The translations under genes were made by a program, and so were the position numbers. The notes beneath the pieces are model-generated. The model was given only the letters and a program-made list of their open reading frames with translations, ran no database searches and was not told the origin of the DNA. Positions 1-13,309 of a DNA stretch of 64,000 nucleotides are shown here, piece by piece. This stretch comes from Floccularia luteovirens (taxonomy: Eukaryota; Basidiomycota; Agaricomycetes; Agaricales; Squamanitaceae). How positions within the stretch are numbered: position 1 is the stretch's first letter; each line of letters opens with the position of its first letter. The stretch is from assembly GCA_009739215.1 (NCBI GenBank), contig VSJF01000005.1, forward strand, positions 62,001 through 126,000, read 5' to 3'.

Positions 1-458
1 AATTATCGGCAGTATCATCGTATTCACTTGCCTTGATAAATATGATGGTTTCCTTGGGGCTCTTGCTATTGTATACACCCGTTTATAAAACTTGGGGTTG
101 GAATCCTTCTTTTAGAGCTCCAAAAATCGTTGTTGTGGCTTACTTCTTGTCCAACATCTTACTCATTACGGTCCCTTTTATTCCACCCAATTCTGAGTCA
201 AGCGTATACAACCAACTCCCATACTGGGTAAAATCTGAAGTCACTAAAACTGGTTCTAAGCCTTGAATGCTTACGTCTGTTGTTCAATAGTCACATTGCG
301 TCGGCGCAATTTCCATTTCAATAATTGGGGTAACGTACTGGTATGTGTGGGGTATTTGGAGACCAGCAAGATATGGATATACACTCGAACAAAAATTGGT
401 CTTGCAAGATGATGGTGTTTCTAGATATGTGTTTCATAAGGTCCCGACTAGGACGTAA
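1..458 (+). CDS. Mup1-type methionine/amino-acid permease, 3' end (partial)
   Basis: Only the C-terminal end of an APC-superfamily permease is present; the gene runs in from the left edge. The frame is open from base 3. It shows a hydrophobic helix (LLLLYTPVYKTWGWNP), a second one ending in VPFIPPNSES, and the block YNQLPYW. A 63-nt intron at 228-290 (gtaaaa..caatag) joins YW to SHCVGAIS, followed by VTYWYVWGIWRPARYGY and the tail DDGVSRYVFHKVP. The stop is TAA at 456-458. The string PFIPP..VY..LPYW, then YW.VW and a tail with DG.SR.VF..VP, is the pattern I know from fungal high-affinity methionine permeases (Mup1 type), which import methionine and cysteine at the plasma membrane. Substrate is inferred from family only. 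Confidence 0.72.
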
Positions 459-1912
459 GTGGCCTGTTTTTAATATTGTATTTCTTTGGTTGAATAACTC
501 GACACTTTAAGTGGCTAATCATATAGAGCGATGATACAACTTTAGTAATCTTTTAACCATTCATTGGCTCTTCATAAAATGGATCATGCACATGAGAACA
601 TACGAGTCAGTGGACTGCATATGACCTCGATGAGCAAAGAAAAAATGTTCTCTGGTGATGTTGCATTAGAAGAGATCCCATTCATCGGTTGTGAACTCAA
701 GTTTGGCGACAAGCAAGGGAGAAACACCGAAGATGACGCACCATCTAGTTGATATCTGTAATTATAGGACTTAGAAACATGGTGGTGGAAATGTATTGCG
801 TTTACATCAATGGCTGCGGAGCAAGTGTGCAGAAATGCTTGGGCTTAGATTGTTTTGGCAGAAAACTAGGCTCCTTTTCGGATGTCTAAGTACTGTACTT
901 AGAAAGCAAGGTAACGCGGGGGTCCTAATTTACATCTTCATTGATCATCTGATGTTATATGATCTGTACACTGGGGAGTCTGATTATTTGACATTTCTAA
1001 CATTCAACAGTCCTCCCACCATCATGAACAATAATTTAAACCTTTTATACTATCTGATGGTTGATGACTCCCATGAGATTGTGAGCAATATTTTTAGGGT
1101 AAAGGCGACCCTAACTTGCTACAGTTCATTGTACTTTGAGAGCCAAATATGTAGAGGAAAAGAAGTTGGAAGAGTAGTACCAAGTAGAATTGTAATTGTA
1201 CTGTAGTCTGCATGTAATGATAATGAAATTGATTTAATGGGCCGAGCGAGCCTTTTTTTAATTTAAAAAATCTACAGCAGCAACTAGTAAAGGAGCAGTG
1301 GATTATATACTTATGAATGAACAAGACAATTGAAAGAGAGAACAACACGATACTGCCACAATCTGATGCTATGTTCGATACGCTTCGTGAGATCAAGAAT
1401 TGGAATCATGGAAGAATATAATGTGGTGTTACCATCTCGTGGAAGTAATCCAATCGTTTACGGTACTCAAATAGAGTGGGTATATTGGATCCTTTATTGT
1501 ACTAATTATGCGTGAAACACAACAGGGTTGTGACTAACTGACATATATACTTTTACATCTCCCTAGCTGGCGCCCTAAGTAGTCAAAAGCATTATTTCAG
1601 ACCAGAAATCTATCCTTGTAAGCCCTAAAAACGTTGAAACGTTGAAAAAACCACAAGGAGAAGATATATGTGGAAAAAAAAGTAAAAAAAAGGAGAGAGA
1701 GCAGGTGTGGAAAAGTTTATTTCATTTCACTAGAGCGACGACCGCAAATCCATAAGGAAGAAAAAGGAAAGTGGAACGAGAGGGAGGGGAGCGAGAAAAA
1801 AGAAACGATGATTATCGGAGTTGGGGCTGTCCTAGAGGATAAAAGCGTAAATGCCAAGTTTCCTAGTATTGTTTTGTATGGGAGCAAAACTCCATGATTG
1901 ATAATAAATTTT
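459..1912. other. Intergenic stretch, no supported gene
   Basis: Between the permease stop and the xylulose kinase stop I see only short open frames without recognisable motifs or convincing introns. The longest (796-1206, +) has odd composition and no family resemblance, so I left it out. The stretch is AT-rich, with A-tracts near 1650-1700. It separates two genes that point towards each other. Confidence 0.5.
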
Positions 1913-4721
1913 TTAAACAATTCCTTTGATGAGCATGTTCTCAAGGCGAGAGAATTCTGGAACAATCGACGCATATGACATAAAAGCATCCACGTCGGGC
2001 TCTGCGACTTTTGCCAATCCATTTTGTGCTTCAGCGTCCGAAGTTGGGAGTGCAATAACCGGAGTGAGTGGTGTGGGAGTTACTGGTGCTGCAGCTCCTG
2101 TACCACCGTTAGTGCCCAGTCCGGGACTGACGACGCCAGTGTTCCCAAATCCTAAATCAGGAGTCGTGTAAGTGGTTGAAGGGATAACTCCAGAGCTGTT
2201 AGTGCTGGAGACGGTGTCGACAGTTGAACCAGTTTGTGTTCTCAGCCTGGTAGGGTTTAAACCATTGTTTTCGTTATACCCAGGGCTATAAACGCCTCCG
2301 CCAATAACGCCTGGACCGAGAACCAGCCCAGGTCGGCCATTACGTTCTATTTCTAAATCCTCGTCTTCATCCTCCTCAACAACAACGGTAGAGCCAAGAC
2401 CAGTGCGTGAGCTGGAATGTCCATAAGGTGTACTTGCACCGCTATTGGCACCACTACCACTGCCTACATTGAGTCCTGAACCCAATGCGCCGACTGCACC
2501 GTTGATATTGGTACGTAGCGGTAACCCTCCTGTGGCAACCCATCGTTTACCCAAAAGTCGCTTTATCTCGTCCTCAAAGACAGAGAGACTACCCGTCCGC
2601 CACTCACGGCCCCATACCCAGCGCGCAATATATGCACCACCGAGAGAAGCTCTCCCTGGGAAGCCTTGTGCTGGTGCGTTTCTATGCGGAACAACTTGAG
2701 CTGAATCTACTTGTGTACTTGGGACGAATACGGGGGCATTGAAAACATCTCCAACGAGATTGGATACACTCGGGAAATTTGCAGCTGCACCAGTCGCTAA
2801 AACGCGAGTAGGCAAAGGAGTATGGTCATACGGATCGAATGAGAGGCCCAAACATGACGTGGCAGATGACGGACGGCCTGATAAAGGTGGAGTTTGACTC
2901 AAGCCGCTCCTTCTGGAAGAACCAAGCACCCCGGTCGCGATCATTCTAGACCATTTCACGCGGAAGGAGAGGATCTGACTTTCAAGGAGACAGCGGGGAT
3001 TAGCACGTAAATCGCGGAATTCGTTGACTTTGACGCCTGTCTCGAATCGGAAAATGCCTTTAACATGAGAATATGGGTAACTGTCCCCTTGAAGATACCA
3101 GAAACTGAACAATTTATCGTCAAGGCTTTTGGGTAGCAAAGTTAGGCTTGTGATACATGGGGAAAGAGAGAACGTACCCAATCGACCCGCCCGGAGGAAC
3201 AATAGCTACCAAGCGGTCGAAGGCACTCCAACTCTTGGTATACATATCTCGCACAAGAGCTCGTGGGACATCGGCATTTCTAAAAATTCGAGATTAGCGA
3301 ATATATATGGACAACGACATGTAAATAGACATACCTACTACCGAGAACGGCAATATATTTCCGTTTCTCTCCAGGGTCTTGTGCAGGGTGTGGATAAAGA
3401 TTATACAGATGAGTAGGTATATAATGTTGTGCCGGTGTGAGTAATGTATCCATAGGACCAAAAGAAAGAACTGCATCATTTGCAGAAGGGCACAAAGATA
3501 AGTAGGTCCCTAAGAAATCAGACGTGAATGGCGTGACGATCGTATCTGGACAGAAAAATCGCAGGTAAGTCAAATAAAGAACTACTATCGCTAATCACTG
3601 TACGAACCGGGGTCGAAGCCATATCGATCCACAAGGTATCTTGAAACGCTTCCGGCGCGCCTTCCACCTCCAGAGGTATCTACATCACCAAGCCATCCCC
3701 TTACCCTCCGTCCCTCTTCTCTGCTTCCGCCAACAATATCTAGTACACCCTCGTCCCAGTAACCTTGTGCACCTTGTGCATTTGGATGGCCACCATGTAC
3801 CCACATTCCAGTTGCACATGCCTCCGTTTCACCCATGCTCATCCACTTGCCGGCAATTAGACTGCCCAAGAAAGCACTAGCTAGTTGAACACGCCCTGTG
3901 CGTGCCCAGACATCTTGCGGCCAGCTCTCACGAACTCGCAACAACTGGGCGGCAACCATGGATGCATTAGCCGAGGTACCTACACGACTAGCCATATGTT
4001 CTGGACCACCCAAGAGGGATTCTATGGCGAGTGCATGGGTATGAGAAGAGGTGTCTTGAGATATTGGGGTGTTTGGTAAAGAAAACGTATGTGCTGAAAA
4101 GTGAGAGTGCAGTGGGACCCTCGGGTCCAGTGATGAAAGAGAAGGAACGGTGGTAGATTTCCACCAAACGAGAGCATGCTAGAGAGTATAGAAAGTGAGT
4201 ATAAGATATATACATTATAAAAAAGTAAGGACCTGAGCAGCGCCTCCGATAGCTTTAATTCTTGTCAAGTCATAACTTCGATGTAATTTCTCAAAAAGAG
4301 CATCTAATAAATAGAGTCACGTGAGCATAGTACATCGAGATTGGTCATGTGACTATGATGGCAGTTGCATCAAAAATAAATGGAACACCGGGGACAAAAA
4401 TTTGGTTCCGCCTTGAAATGAACATACTCACCAAGGCCTTTAATCCACATTTCTATGGGCGTAGTATATGCATCACCTGGGGTCGTAAATATACCACCTT
4501 GAGTGCTAATCATCAAGAGAGAAATCAAGCAGTCAGATACTTTATTCTAGCGTGTAATGTGACCAACGAGCGTACTGGTATTCTGGGAGCTCGGAATCAA
4601 AGTCTATACTCTCCACGCCAACAAGCTCGAGACTTTCATCGACGATCGACGCGCGAAGCTGATCGGTCGCAAGCTCGATCCCCAAGAAGAGCGCCGGTCC
4701 GGATTTTGGTACGGCAGGCAT
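1913..4721 (-). CDS. D-xylulose kinase (FGGY family) with C-terminal low-complexity insert
   Basis: Phosphorylates D-xylulose to xylulose 5-phosphate, feeding pentoses into the pentose phosphate pathway in the cytosol. The start at 4721 gives MPAVPKSGPALFLGIELATD, the FGGY N-lobe. Then come TQGGIFTTPGDAYTTPIEMW, TRIKAIGGAAQ and HALVWWKS (4100-4510), GTSANASMVAAQLLRV..WARTGRVQLASAFLGSLIAG (3700-4000), CPSANDAVLSFGPMDTLLTP and YPHPAQDPGEKRKYIAVLG (3300-3520), and the C-lobe ATGAAANFPSVSNLVGDVF..ASLGGAYIARW (2600-2830). Several short introns separate these. About 190 residues rich in Gly, Ser, Thr, Asn and acidic residues (VVVEEDEDEDLEIE) are inserted before the normal ending KVAEPDVDAFMSYASIVPE; the frame stays open through them. 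The stop is TAA at 1913-1915. The kinase assignment is strong; exact exon borders are approximate. Confidence 0.85.
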
Positions 4722-6461
4722 TTATGAGATGGATATATGATATTGCTGGTATCTTCGACGTGGTATTGGAGTAGGTGAAGTATGGTAAATGAATCAGAGA
4801 CGGTGAATGAACCTGAGAACGACGTGTGACGATGACAAAGGAACGTGAACGGGTGAGAGAGGATGATGCCAAGTTGGGAGTATGATGAGAAATGGAGCGA
4901 CGTGGATCTGGATGAGGTCGTGTTGCTCGTCGTGAGTGAGGGTAAGCCCGGAGACGGACGGTGACAACAAGCGAAGATGTGGTGCTGCTAGTACGAGCAG
5001 AAAAAGATGGAATCTTCGCTTTCTCAGGCCTTCGCGTCTCTGCTCTCTTACAGTTTGATTGCGTAAGCCATCCCCTGGATAGTTCCGACTATTTCTCACG
5101 CCTGTCGCTATAAATTCTCAGGACCATGTCCTCCTCAACCCTTCAATACACGGCGGTGCTTCTTTTTGGTCCGTGGGCTATCCCCCAGTTAAACAATCAC
5201 CACAAATCAACGCAACCCGATTCGCTGCTCTCTATGATATATTTGGCCTGGAAGATCTATCGGAATCCAACCGATACCTTCTTGTCGAAACCGGGTTCAG
5301 TTTCTCAATAAATCACCTTTGTGTAGTACTTTGGGATCCTGATACCCCTGGTTTGCTTCGTAAGTAAAAACAAATCCCTCTTTCTCGGATATCTATCTGT
5401 CAAATCAGTTTTCTGCTTTTCCGGCTTAGAAGGCGCTTGCACTCCACCATTGATTCCAACCATACTTCTTGGACAGTCTGAAATGAGTAAATAATGCTCA
5501 AGCCATTGGCTTTTCAGGGAAATCACCCGTGTGTGAAGTGTCTTGGACGATGCCGGCATCCTATTCTTTTTTATCTGTACTCAATTACAGAACCCAACTT
5601 AATGCTGTATTGTTCCCTATTAGGTACCCTGGCGACAAGACATGGTCCGTGCAAACACATCACTTACGCCGTTGGATTTAAGATACCATCCCGAGGAATA
5701 CGTATATTTATTACGGTAGTGAATACCTGGACCACTGTGAACATGTGGCTCAATTCCGTCACCACATGCTTGGAAACGGTACTATCAGCTTGTTGGAAAA
5801 AAAGGCACTGTCTAAAGGAAACAGAACCTTCGGCCGAATACTCCAAATCAAGTCAGTACGACCCAGGATTCTAAATAGCTGTTAAAGCGCACTTCGGCCA
5901 TCTTTAAGCGCTGCCTCAAGGCTAATGGTTATTCAGAACACTCATTCTATAAAAAGCAACTACTAAGTTCTGCGCCACTTGATGGCGCTCAGTCATCCAC
6001 CCCTTCTTTTGCTATCCTGGTCAGATCACTGAACTTCTAAACGCTATCATCAACCAGAGTCACAAACAATGAACACCGTTCTTTTCAGGTTGAACATATT
6101 TACCCATGTCCGAAAATTAATTCGCGATCGTATTAAAGTTCTGTCACTAAATTGTCAGATGCTCGATGCGGACCATCTTATTCACTTCGTCCAATGTAAC
6201 CAACTATATTAACTATATTGTATATCCTGTAACTTGAAATCTACGGACAAACTTCGCTTTTGTACAAAAATAGAGGTGACAAATCAAATACAACATACAA
6301 TACAAATCATACAGATGAAGAAGAGTATGCATTCAAGATACATCAACAATGCGTGTATATATAAAAGATAAAAGTTTCTATGGCCAAAAGTCCCATTTTA
6401 CTACTTGTACAACAAGAAATACGTTGTGTGTTAAAGTACACTAGGGAGAAGATTAGGATCG
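4722..6461. other. Intergenic region with unrecognised open stretches
   Basis: Upstream of the xylulose kinase start. On the + strand about 5098-5326 one frame is open and reads NPSIHGGASFWSVGYPP, then RFAALYDIFGLEDLSES, which looks protein-like but belongs to no family I recognise. Another open stretch lies at 5494-5874. I could not join them by plausible introns, so they may be remnants of a decayed gene. The rest, about 5880-6461, is AT-rich and holds nothing I can name. Confidence 0.35.
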
Positions 6462-9400
6462 TTAATAATTTTGGATTCGTCCAGCTGATTTAGACCACTT
6501 GTCTAAAGTTCAGAGGGGGTGGTATCGTTCATACTAAAACTTCGGTAAATTTACGGGCATGACTTACCAGGGCACGCTAAGAAATAGCCTTCTAAAGCTT
6601 TTACAAATCTTTCCTGGTACTCTGCCGGTGGTATCACTGTAACTTCTTTTCCTGACTGAAGACCTTGCTTAGCCTTGTATTCCAGAGTCTTCGCAAACGT
6701 ATAGCTGCCTAATCCCAAATATATTCCGTTCAGAACCCAAAAAAATGACGATAATACAAAGAATACAATCACCCACCTATAGTATCAACAAGGCCACATG
6801 CTATTTGTTTGCGTTCCTCATCCACCCCTAGCAAAAGGCTATAAAGAGGGGCAATTTTAAATATGAAATGGACGATCGATAATCCAAAAATAGTTCAACT
6901 TACGAATAATCCATGATATTGCTTTTCGATAAGAAATCGGCATCACTTTTAATAGCTTCCTGAAGAATGGCCTTCGAATACGGTCGGACCAACATCAAGG
7001 CGCGTTGCTGACCTGAAGATGAAGAATGTATAAAAGTGCTTCTCAAAGGAAGAACTTGGCTGATAACCTACCTTCAATCCATTCCCCATCAAAAAGCGTC
7101 CTTGAATGATGGACCGCACTGGTAAGGTTCCCTGGTTTTACCTTTCTCCCTTGTATACCTTTCAGATCGAAAGTCTTGGTGATCTTTTGATCATAGAAAA
7201 GGTTCTCCATCACCAAGAGATCAGCTTTCGATTGAACGTTCCCTGTCTCTAAATTCCGGATTTCAATCGTATAAAACCCAACCAACTTCGCCAACACCGT
7301 CGCTCGACTCGCGGTAGATTCTACATAACGAAAGTATGAAGGAGCAAGTTCTATAAGCACTTGTCTACAAAATCAAACTCAAATGTCAATTTTTACGACA
7401 ATAGACAGGCAAAATAAAACTCACAAATCAGCAACATTCCACGCATTGACCAATGTTTTGATAATAAAGCGCTCATCGGATGTCTTCCAAAAATTGGATT
7501 TGCTCTTGCCTCCCTCAGCAACCCAATTCGAACTACGCGACAAGCTCTTCAAGAAAATACCATCAACACCACACCGGCGTCTCAAGTTATCAAATTGCTT
7601 CGCGTAATATACCGTACAGCTGAACTTTAAACGCTTTCCGACAGTCCAGTCATACTTGATATGTGGCCTTTCGTCTATATTGGCCAATAGTAGCCCGTGG
7701 TGATTTTTTGGTACAGGTGATGACGTTTGCGGAGAGCTGGTATTACTTGTCACGAAACGCATGGCTGTATTCCAACCAGTCGCTAAAGTAGTCGCAAAAG
7801 CCGAGGACGATGATGGTACTGAGGCTTGTGGTTCAGGGGCATGTATATGCAGATGGGTGTCTTGAGAAATATCTGTTGCTCCTAAATGGTGTGTCACATT
7901 ATCATTGGCCTTGGAGTCCCTCGGAGGTGGTATCGGATGATACATGGCACTCGAGTTATCTTTCCCAATCGTATGACTACTATCAAGGGAAATGATAGAC
8001 GAGGCATTCCCACTACGAATATGCGCGTCTATGATTCCGGAACTTGAAGTTGAGAACGTGTCAGATCGCACAGAAGGAGGCCGGTGATGGTCCGAAGATA
8101 TGATTCCAATACCATGCAATAGTTTCTCAACATTCCCCTCTGCAGTCTCTGGCAATCCACTAACTTCACCACCAGCAGCCTCTTTGCTTATTGATACATC
8201 TGGTTTAGACCAAGCAGCTGGAGGGGGCAAAGTGTTCGAATTCGAAGCTCCTCCACCAGTACGGGGTGGTGGTATACCAGTGGAGGCTTCATTCGGGGTC
8301 CTCTGGCGGAGTACTTCACGTATAGAAAGAAACGACGTTGGATCGCGTGTGTGCTGCTTCCTACTAATCACTGCAGAATATGTTTCTGGTTCATGCCAAA
8401 TCACATCGTCTTGATCAGGGTCGGGCTGCTTGTGTGAAGAAGAGGAGAACAGTTTGTAACCAGCGGCAAAGAGAAATGACGATGGTAATGCTGTAGGCGT
8501 TGAAGGTTGTGTTTGAACCGGAGCAGTAGGTGATGGTCGTGGACCGGATAGATTGGTGAGTTCACGCTGATAATCTACATTACTAAAAATTGGATGAGCT
8601 TAAGTCACCAAAGTACAGACAAAAATTTAGCATTTACCTGAGTGTAAAAGCAATGATGCTTCCCCAATCATCCTCTCGAACGATAATACTACTACCCGGT
8701 ACAGCGTGACACCCTTTACCCCACCATTCTGGTTCTTCCGTCGATAGTTCCTCCATTAAATGAACCTTTGCTGCTAGATGCTTCGTTTGCCATGCAGCAA
8801 GACGCCGGTTGGTTCCTTTAGCAGCAGATAAGAAGGACCTACGAACGTCATTAAGAGAGCCTAAAGGTGTTTTCGCCAATTGCGCATATAGTGATTGTTC
8901 CGTGCGTTGAAATGTCAAACGCAAATTAATAAGCAGTTGTTCAGATTCATCTTCTGGTTTAATCATGACAGTCGATGACGTTGGAGTAGACAAATTTTCC
9001 TCATCAGTGCTTGATTTGTTTTCTGAGGAACTTCCTGTGAACTCTGAAAATGGCACTCGGGGAGTTGGAAACGAGTGAATTGAAGATTGCTGTGGGGTTT
9101 TCGAAGCGTCACTTTCTGCATACGCACCGTCCTCAGAGGGCAAGCGAGGCAAAGTTTTATTTTCAGCTCTTCTGGAACCTCCAGCTAGTAAATACTCCTA
9201 TGGTAAAGTTAAGTCTTCCCACCATCTAGGCACTTTTTAGTAAATCTCGACTCACCAATTTATCCATGTGATCCGAAACACCCTCCCACCACCGTTTAAT
9301 TTCTCTTCTGAGAATGCATCTTTCATCTTTATCTTTGTCCAACATTTGTTGGACCGTTTCTGAATTAGATAGTGACTGAGATATTTTATGACTCCCTCGG

Positions 9401-11600
9401 TTGATTTGCAATCGAGGTACACGGAACTCGAATATCTCTTCGACAGTAGAAAGAGAGAATGTGACGGTAGCAGTGGATATCGAAAAATGACGCTTGATAT
9501 TAAGACGTGAAACAGGTAAGTCATGCCATGGGCTAGGTGGTGGCGTCGTATGTTCACATAATGTCGGTGTCATGTTACAGAGAGAAGGCGAGTATATCAA
9601 ATTTTCCAAGAACTTGCCATAGGAGAACAGGCTGTAGAAATGATGAAGCGTGCTCAATTTTATGTAACGCCGCAACTCACAATGTGCCGTCATTCATCTT
9701 TCTAGGGGTAGATTTTTTGCTACACACCACACAACTTTCCCACATTTCTAATGCAATATCATTTCTAGACGTGATTTCATCCCCATTTGCTTCTACATTA
9801 ACGAGGATCCGAAAACCTCCATGTATTAACCTATATTCGTGCAGCTTCTGCTTGAATTGGCATCCTATCGTCTCACAGGGTTTGTTGGCTGCGTCAATTA
9901 GTCTCAGGACCTCTTCGCCCAATGTTTTGTCGTCCTCCAACGAAAATGAATAATAACGGTATGTCAGCCATTTTGGACGCCCACATAATGCGTACTGCAT
10001 AGTTGGCTGTGAGTTTGATGCAGATGGAGAAAGGGCAATAGGTGAGGAGATCTCTGATGCGGATGTGTTCGATGTAGGTGGGGTATGCTGAGAAAACAAC
10101 ACAGATATCTCCTGTTGCCGAGAGAAACCCAGTATTCCAGACATTCCTTTTCCTTGCGTTTCAGAGCTATCCCAGCCCAATAGACTTGACAATCCAACCC
10201 TATCATCTCCATTCAAACGGACATTGGGCTGTGTCTTCTCTTGTTCGGCCAACTTTACGATTAAAGACGGCGGGCGGAAATTTACACCTACAGAAGTAGA
10301 AAGCACCCCACTACTATTCTCAATCCGCTTCAACGTAGCAGTAAAAGGTTTTTGTATATCCTCCGTTTGTTGTGTTACTTTCTTGATTGACAACCTTCTT
10401 TCACGTCGTTCGCCTATGAATGAGAACCGACGCAAAACGCTGTCACTACCATCTGTAGACGACCGAGGGGACTGATCATACAGTGGTATATTGTCGGGTG
10501 AGGATGTTGACACTGAATCATATGAACGACGACCAAATACGGGTTCGATGGTTCTAGAACGATGCCTAAATGCCTTTTTTGAAAAGAATGAAAATAGCTT
10601 GGAAGGTATTAAAGAATTGATATTCTTGGTGGCCCCCGTAGATTCTGGAATTTGTTGGGGGTGGCGTTGACTGTTTATTTGGGGCAGAAGGTGATGGCAA
10701 AGAAAGTCTTGGCCTAGGAAATTTCAAATGGATGTTCGAATCCAACAGAAAATGTTGCTCTAGGATGAGGGAAAGGTGTATGTAAACCGATATTCGTAGT
10801 ACTTTGCGCAAGAGATGATGTTGTAATGGAGAAGAAGTTCTTATAAAAAAGAAAGTTCCGCCAACGAGTCGAATCGCAGGTTGGGGATCCAAGTGCGCTA
10901 CAGAAGCTGCGAGTAGATATTGTCAAAATAGTGGATATGAAAATTAGAAAGACAAACCATTCCATTCTCGAAGACCGTAAAGCACATTTTCGTCAGCATT
11001 TATTGAACTATCCTCTGGTAAAGAAAAAGTGCCCGGGATAAAAATACAACCAGGTTTTGTAGGCGTAATTTCGAGATTATGATCGTGTAACGGTGGAGTA
11101 TCGCTTCCAAAAGATGCAGCGCAAATTAACAGATGATTTGCAAGTAAAGCGGTAGAAGGCGGGGAAGCTCGTTGGCTAAGAGCTCGGAGTTGGTCAAGGG
11201 TTCTATCAGGACTGGGACTAGGATCGTCTTGATAACTGTTCTTGTCCTGCCCACCCGACAGCTTGCCAGCCGACGCATCCTTATCTCCTCTAGTTTCAAC
11301 TAAATTGTTACTTTGCTGTGTGTTCTCGCGTTTTGGATGATTGGGCTGCCGCCGCGTCCTGGACATCCTGTCACGCTTGATACCACTTAACCAGTCTCCA
11401 CGCCTGATACAACGACTTAGTTCATCAAGGGCTTCCTCGAGAGCAATGAGCCAGTCATCGTGTCTATTCTCACCACCAGGATCATAGACTTCAGACAAAA
11501 GGTGACGGACAAGTTTAGACCTATGATTGCGAGCTTCGATTGAGAGATTAGTTAAAGACGTGGGTATTGGTGCTGTAGGAAGAGGCTTATGGTCCGCCAT
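6462..11600 (-). CDS. FAB1: 1-phosphatidylinositol-3-phosphate 5-kinase, Fab1/PIKfyve type
   Basis: Makes PI(3,5)P2 on endosome and vacuole membranes. The C-terminal PIPK kinase domain is complete: IKYDWTVGKRLKFSCTVYYA, FDNLRRRCGVDGIFLKSLSR, KSKSNFWKTSDERFIIKTL, FDLKGIQGRKVKPG, LMLVRPYSKAILQEAIKSD, SNIMDYSLLLGVDEERKQIA, then after splicing VDTIGSYTFAKTLEYKAKQG and ACPDKWSKSAGRIQNY (stop 6462-6464; last intron 6503-6567). Upstream is the Fab1 linker (CGRPKWLTYRYYSFS; CETIGC..HEYRLIHGGFRI; EMWESCVVC). The N-terminus has a reduced chaperonin-like region (KLVRHLLSEVYD..WLIALEEAL; later IRLVGGTFFFIRTSSP). An intron ending near 10910 joins REWN to ASVAHLDPQP. No FYVE zinc finger is visible. I chose Met at 11600 (MADHKPLP); an in-frame Met at 11708 is the alternative. 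Confidence 0.88.
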
Positions 11601-11708
11601 CCTAGCTAGAACTGAAGACCCAGAGAACTGAATTTCAGGTGAGATACATGCGAGATGCACACAACTGTCAGAGACAGCTGGAACCACACTCCTCGGGGCT
11701 TTGGTCAT

Positions 11709-13203
11709 TCATGACATCGCTACTGCCTGATCGTGAGAAAATGAAATGACAGTGACATTTCACAAATTCTATTCGATGCCAGTGGCACACATATTATAGC
11801 GATAGTAAGTATGGTTCTAAACACAACCTTGAGGTCAAGAAGCAATGCATGGGATGCAACTTATGTTTCAAAATTCTCGTTTCGGTCACCTATTGGATGA
11901 TGTGGAACTTTAACATCCCTTCTCTCGCTCAAACATCTAACAACCAATGCGCTTTCCTGGACAACTTGAACACCGTCAGGACGTTATCGACGCTTCCCAT
12001 CAGATTCACGACTGCATTGAGAAGAAACTAACCGATTGGTCAATAACGGCTTTAGTGCGCTTCTTTTCTTCTCCAAAACCATCTTCCTGATAACCGGACC
12101 ATCCTTTGGAGCTCATAAACAAGATATATGTCTTCTTGACGGAACATCTAGAATATCCACTAGGAGTTTACTCAATGGTAGTATGAGTCGGTTTTCACAG
12201 ATAGGTCTGTCCATACACCCGTGCATATTCACTGTACTTACTCTCAGTAGCATAGTTATGGTATCTCATACACGACCATCTTGTATATATATTGCTGGTA
12301 AGTTGAATATTTGCCCGCGCTACTTCCCTTATCATTCGCTGACGAATTCCAAGATGTTTCAGTGGAGCGAAAGAGCTTCTTGATTGCCCCCTTAAGTGGC
12401 CACTGCTTACCGGGGATGAATACTGTCCACTTCAGTATATCCTATGAGAAAATCAGGCAGATGACAGAACTCGCCTCATACAACCTTCCGGTAGGAGTTA
12501 ATAATAACATGTTCATGAAGTAAACCGCGTCCCAGACAGCATAATTATTCTTCCCATAATTCTCTGATCTTTCCTCTGTTGGGTCATATGGGTGGCGTTT
12601 CAACGCTCGACACTCGAACTTCTGTTCTCCGCATGTGTGAGTATTTTACTCCAGTGCACTCTGCTCAAGTGGATAACCAGTCTCCATGCAACATCTAATT
12701 ATGCTATACAGCACTTCAACCTGCTGTAGGCACAGCACAGGTATAACATTGGACTATGCTTCTTGACGGGACTAGTGATCGGGCTTACCCCGCAATGATG
12801 ATATCCTTGTCTGGAAGAGTATACCCATCATCACGTTACGACGGAGCCTTTGAGAGGTTCAAGGTATTCTTTTGAACGAATTATAGTCCGTGTGGAACTA
12901 GTTCAAAGTAGCCATGGTCACCTGTTGTCAGACATAGTTTGCAATCTTGTGAACAGTAAGATCTGTCGACCACGAAATGTCAATAGCCACAATTCTGAAG
13001 ACCCGCAGTTCTAACCTTGAGTTCTCATGACGCTCATGAAATGTATACAGTGTACGAATACGTTATGCTTGGACGTTCTTATGTCCACGCTCGGTATCAT
13101 CTGACAAGAGGTTATGAGAGCGTACCGGGCCTTTAACCCATTTATGCAGTTTACCATATCTTAGGAACCATAAATGTTCTCTCGGTTCACTGTGGAGGGA
13201 CAG
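11709..13203. other. Intergenic region between divergent fab1 and alcohol oxidase genes
   Basis: About 1.5 kb of promoter space. Short open frames on the + strand (around 11849-12523) carry no family motif and would need many splices to become a gene, so I do not call one. The segment just before 13204 serves as alcohol oxidase promoter. Confidence 0.4.
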
Positions 13204-13210
13204 TATATAA
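13204..13210 (+). promoter_or_regulatory. TATA box of the alcohol oxidase gene
   Basis: TATATAA lies 100 bp upstream of the alcohol oxidase start codon, in a region with no other gene. A canonical TATA box at this distance fits a strongly expressed, inducible fungal gene. The leader that follows is short and rich in C and A before the ATG at 13310. Position and consensus are seen; function is inferred. Confidence 0.55.
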
Positions 13211-13309
13211 GAGCGACAAATCTTGGAATCCCTCAATAGAACCACAAGTGTTCATTCTTCAATTACAACACCACAGCTTTCTCGTTAATCCACTTTTCAT
13301 TGCCAAATC

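Noticed and set aside
796..1206. 136-residue open frame on the + strand
   Set aside because: There is no recognisable domain, the codon use looks random, and no flanking exons were found.
4794..5099. 101-residue minus-strand frame upstream of the xylulose kinase
   Set aside because: The conserved FGGY N-terminus starts at 4721, and this upstream stretch is in a frame with no similarity to the family.
11849..12523. A secreted or membrane protein gene on the + strand
   Set aside because: The open frames are short, lack family motifs and cannot be joined by consistent introns.
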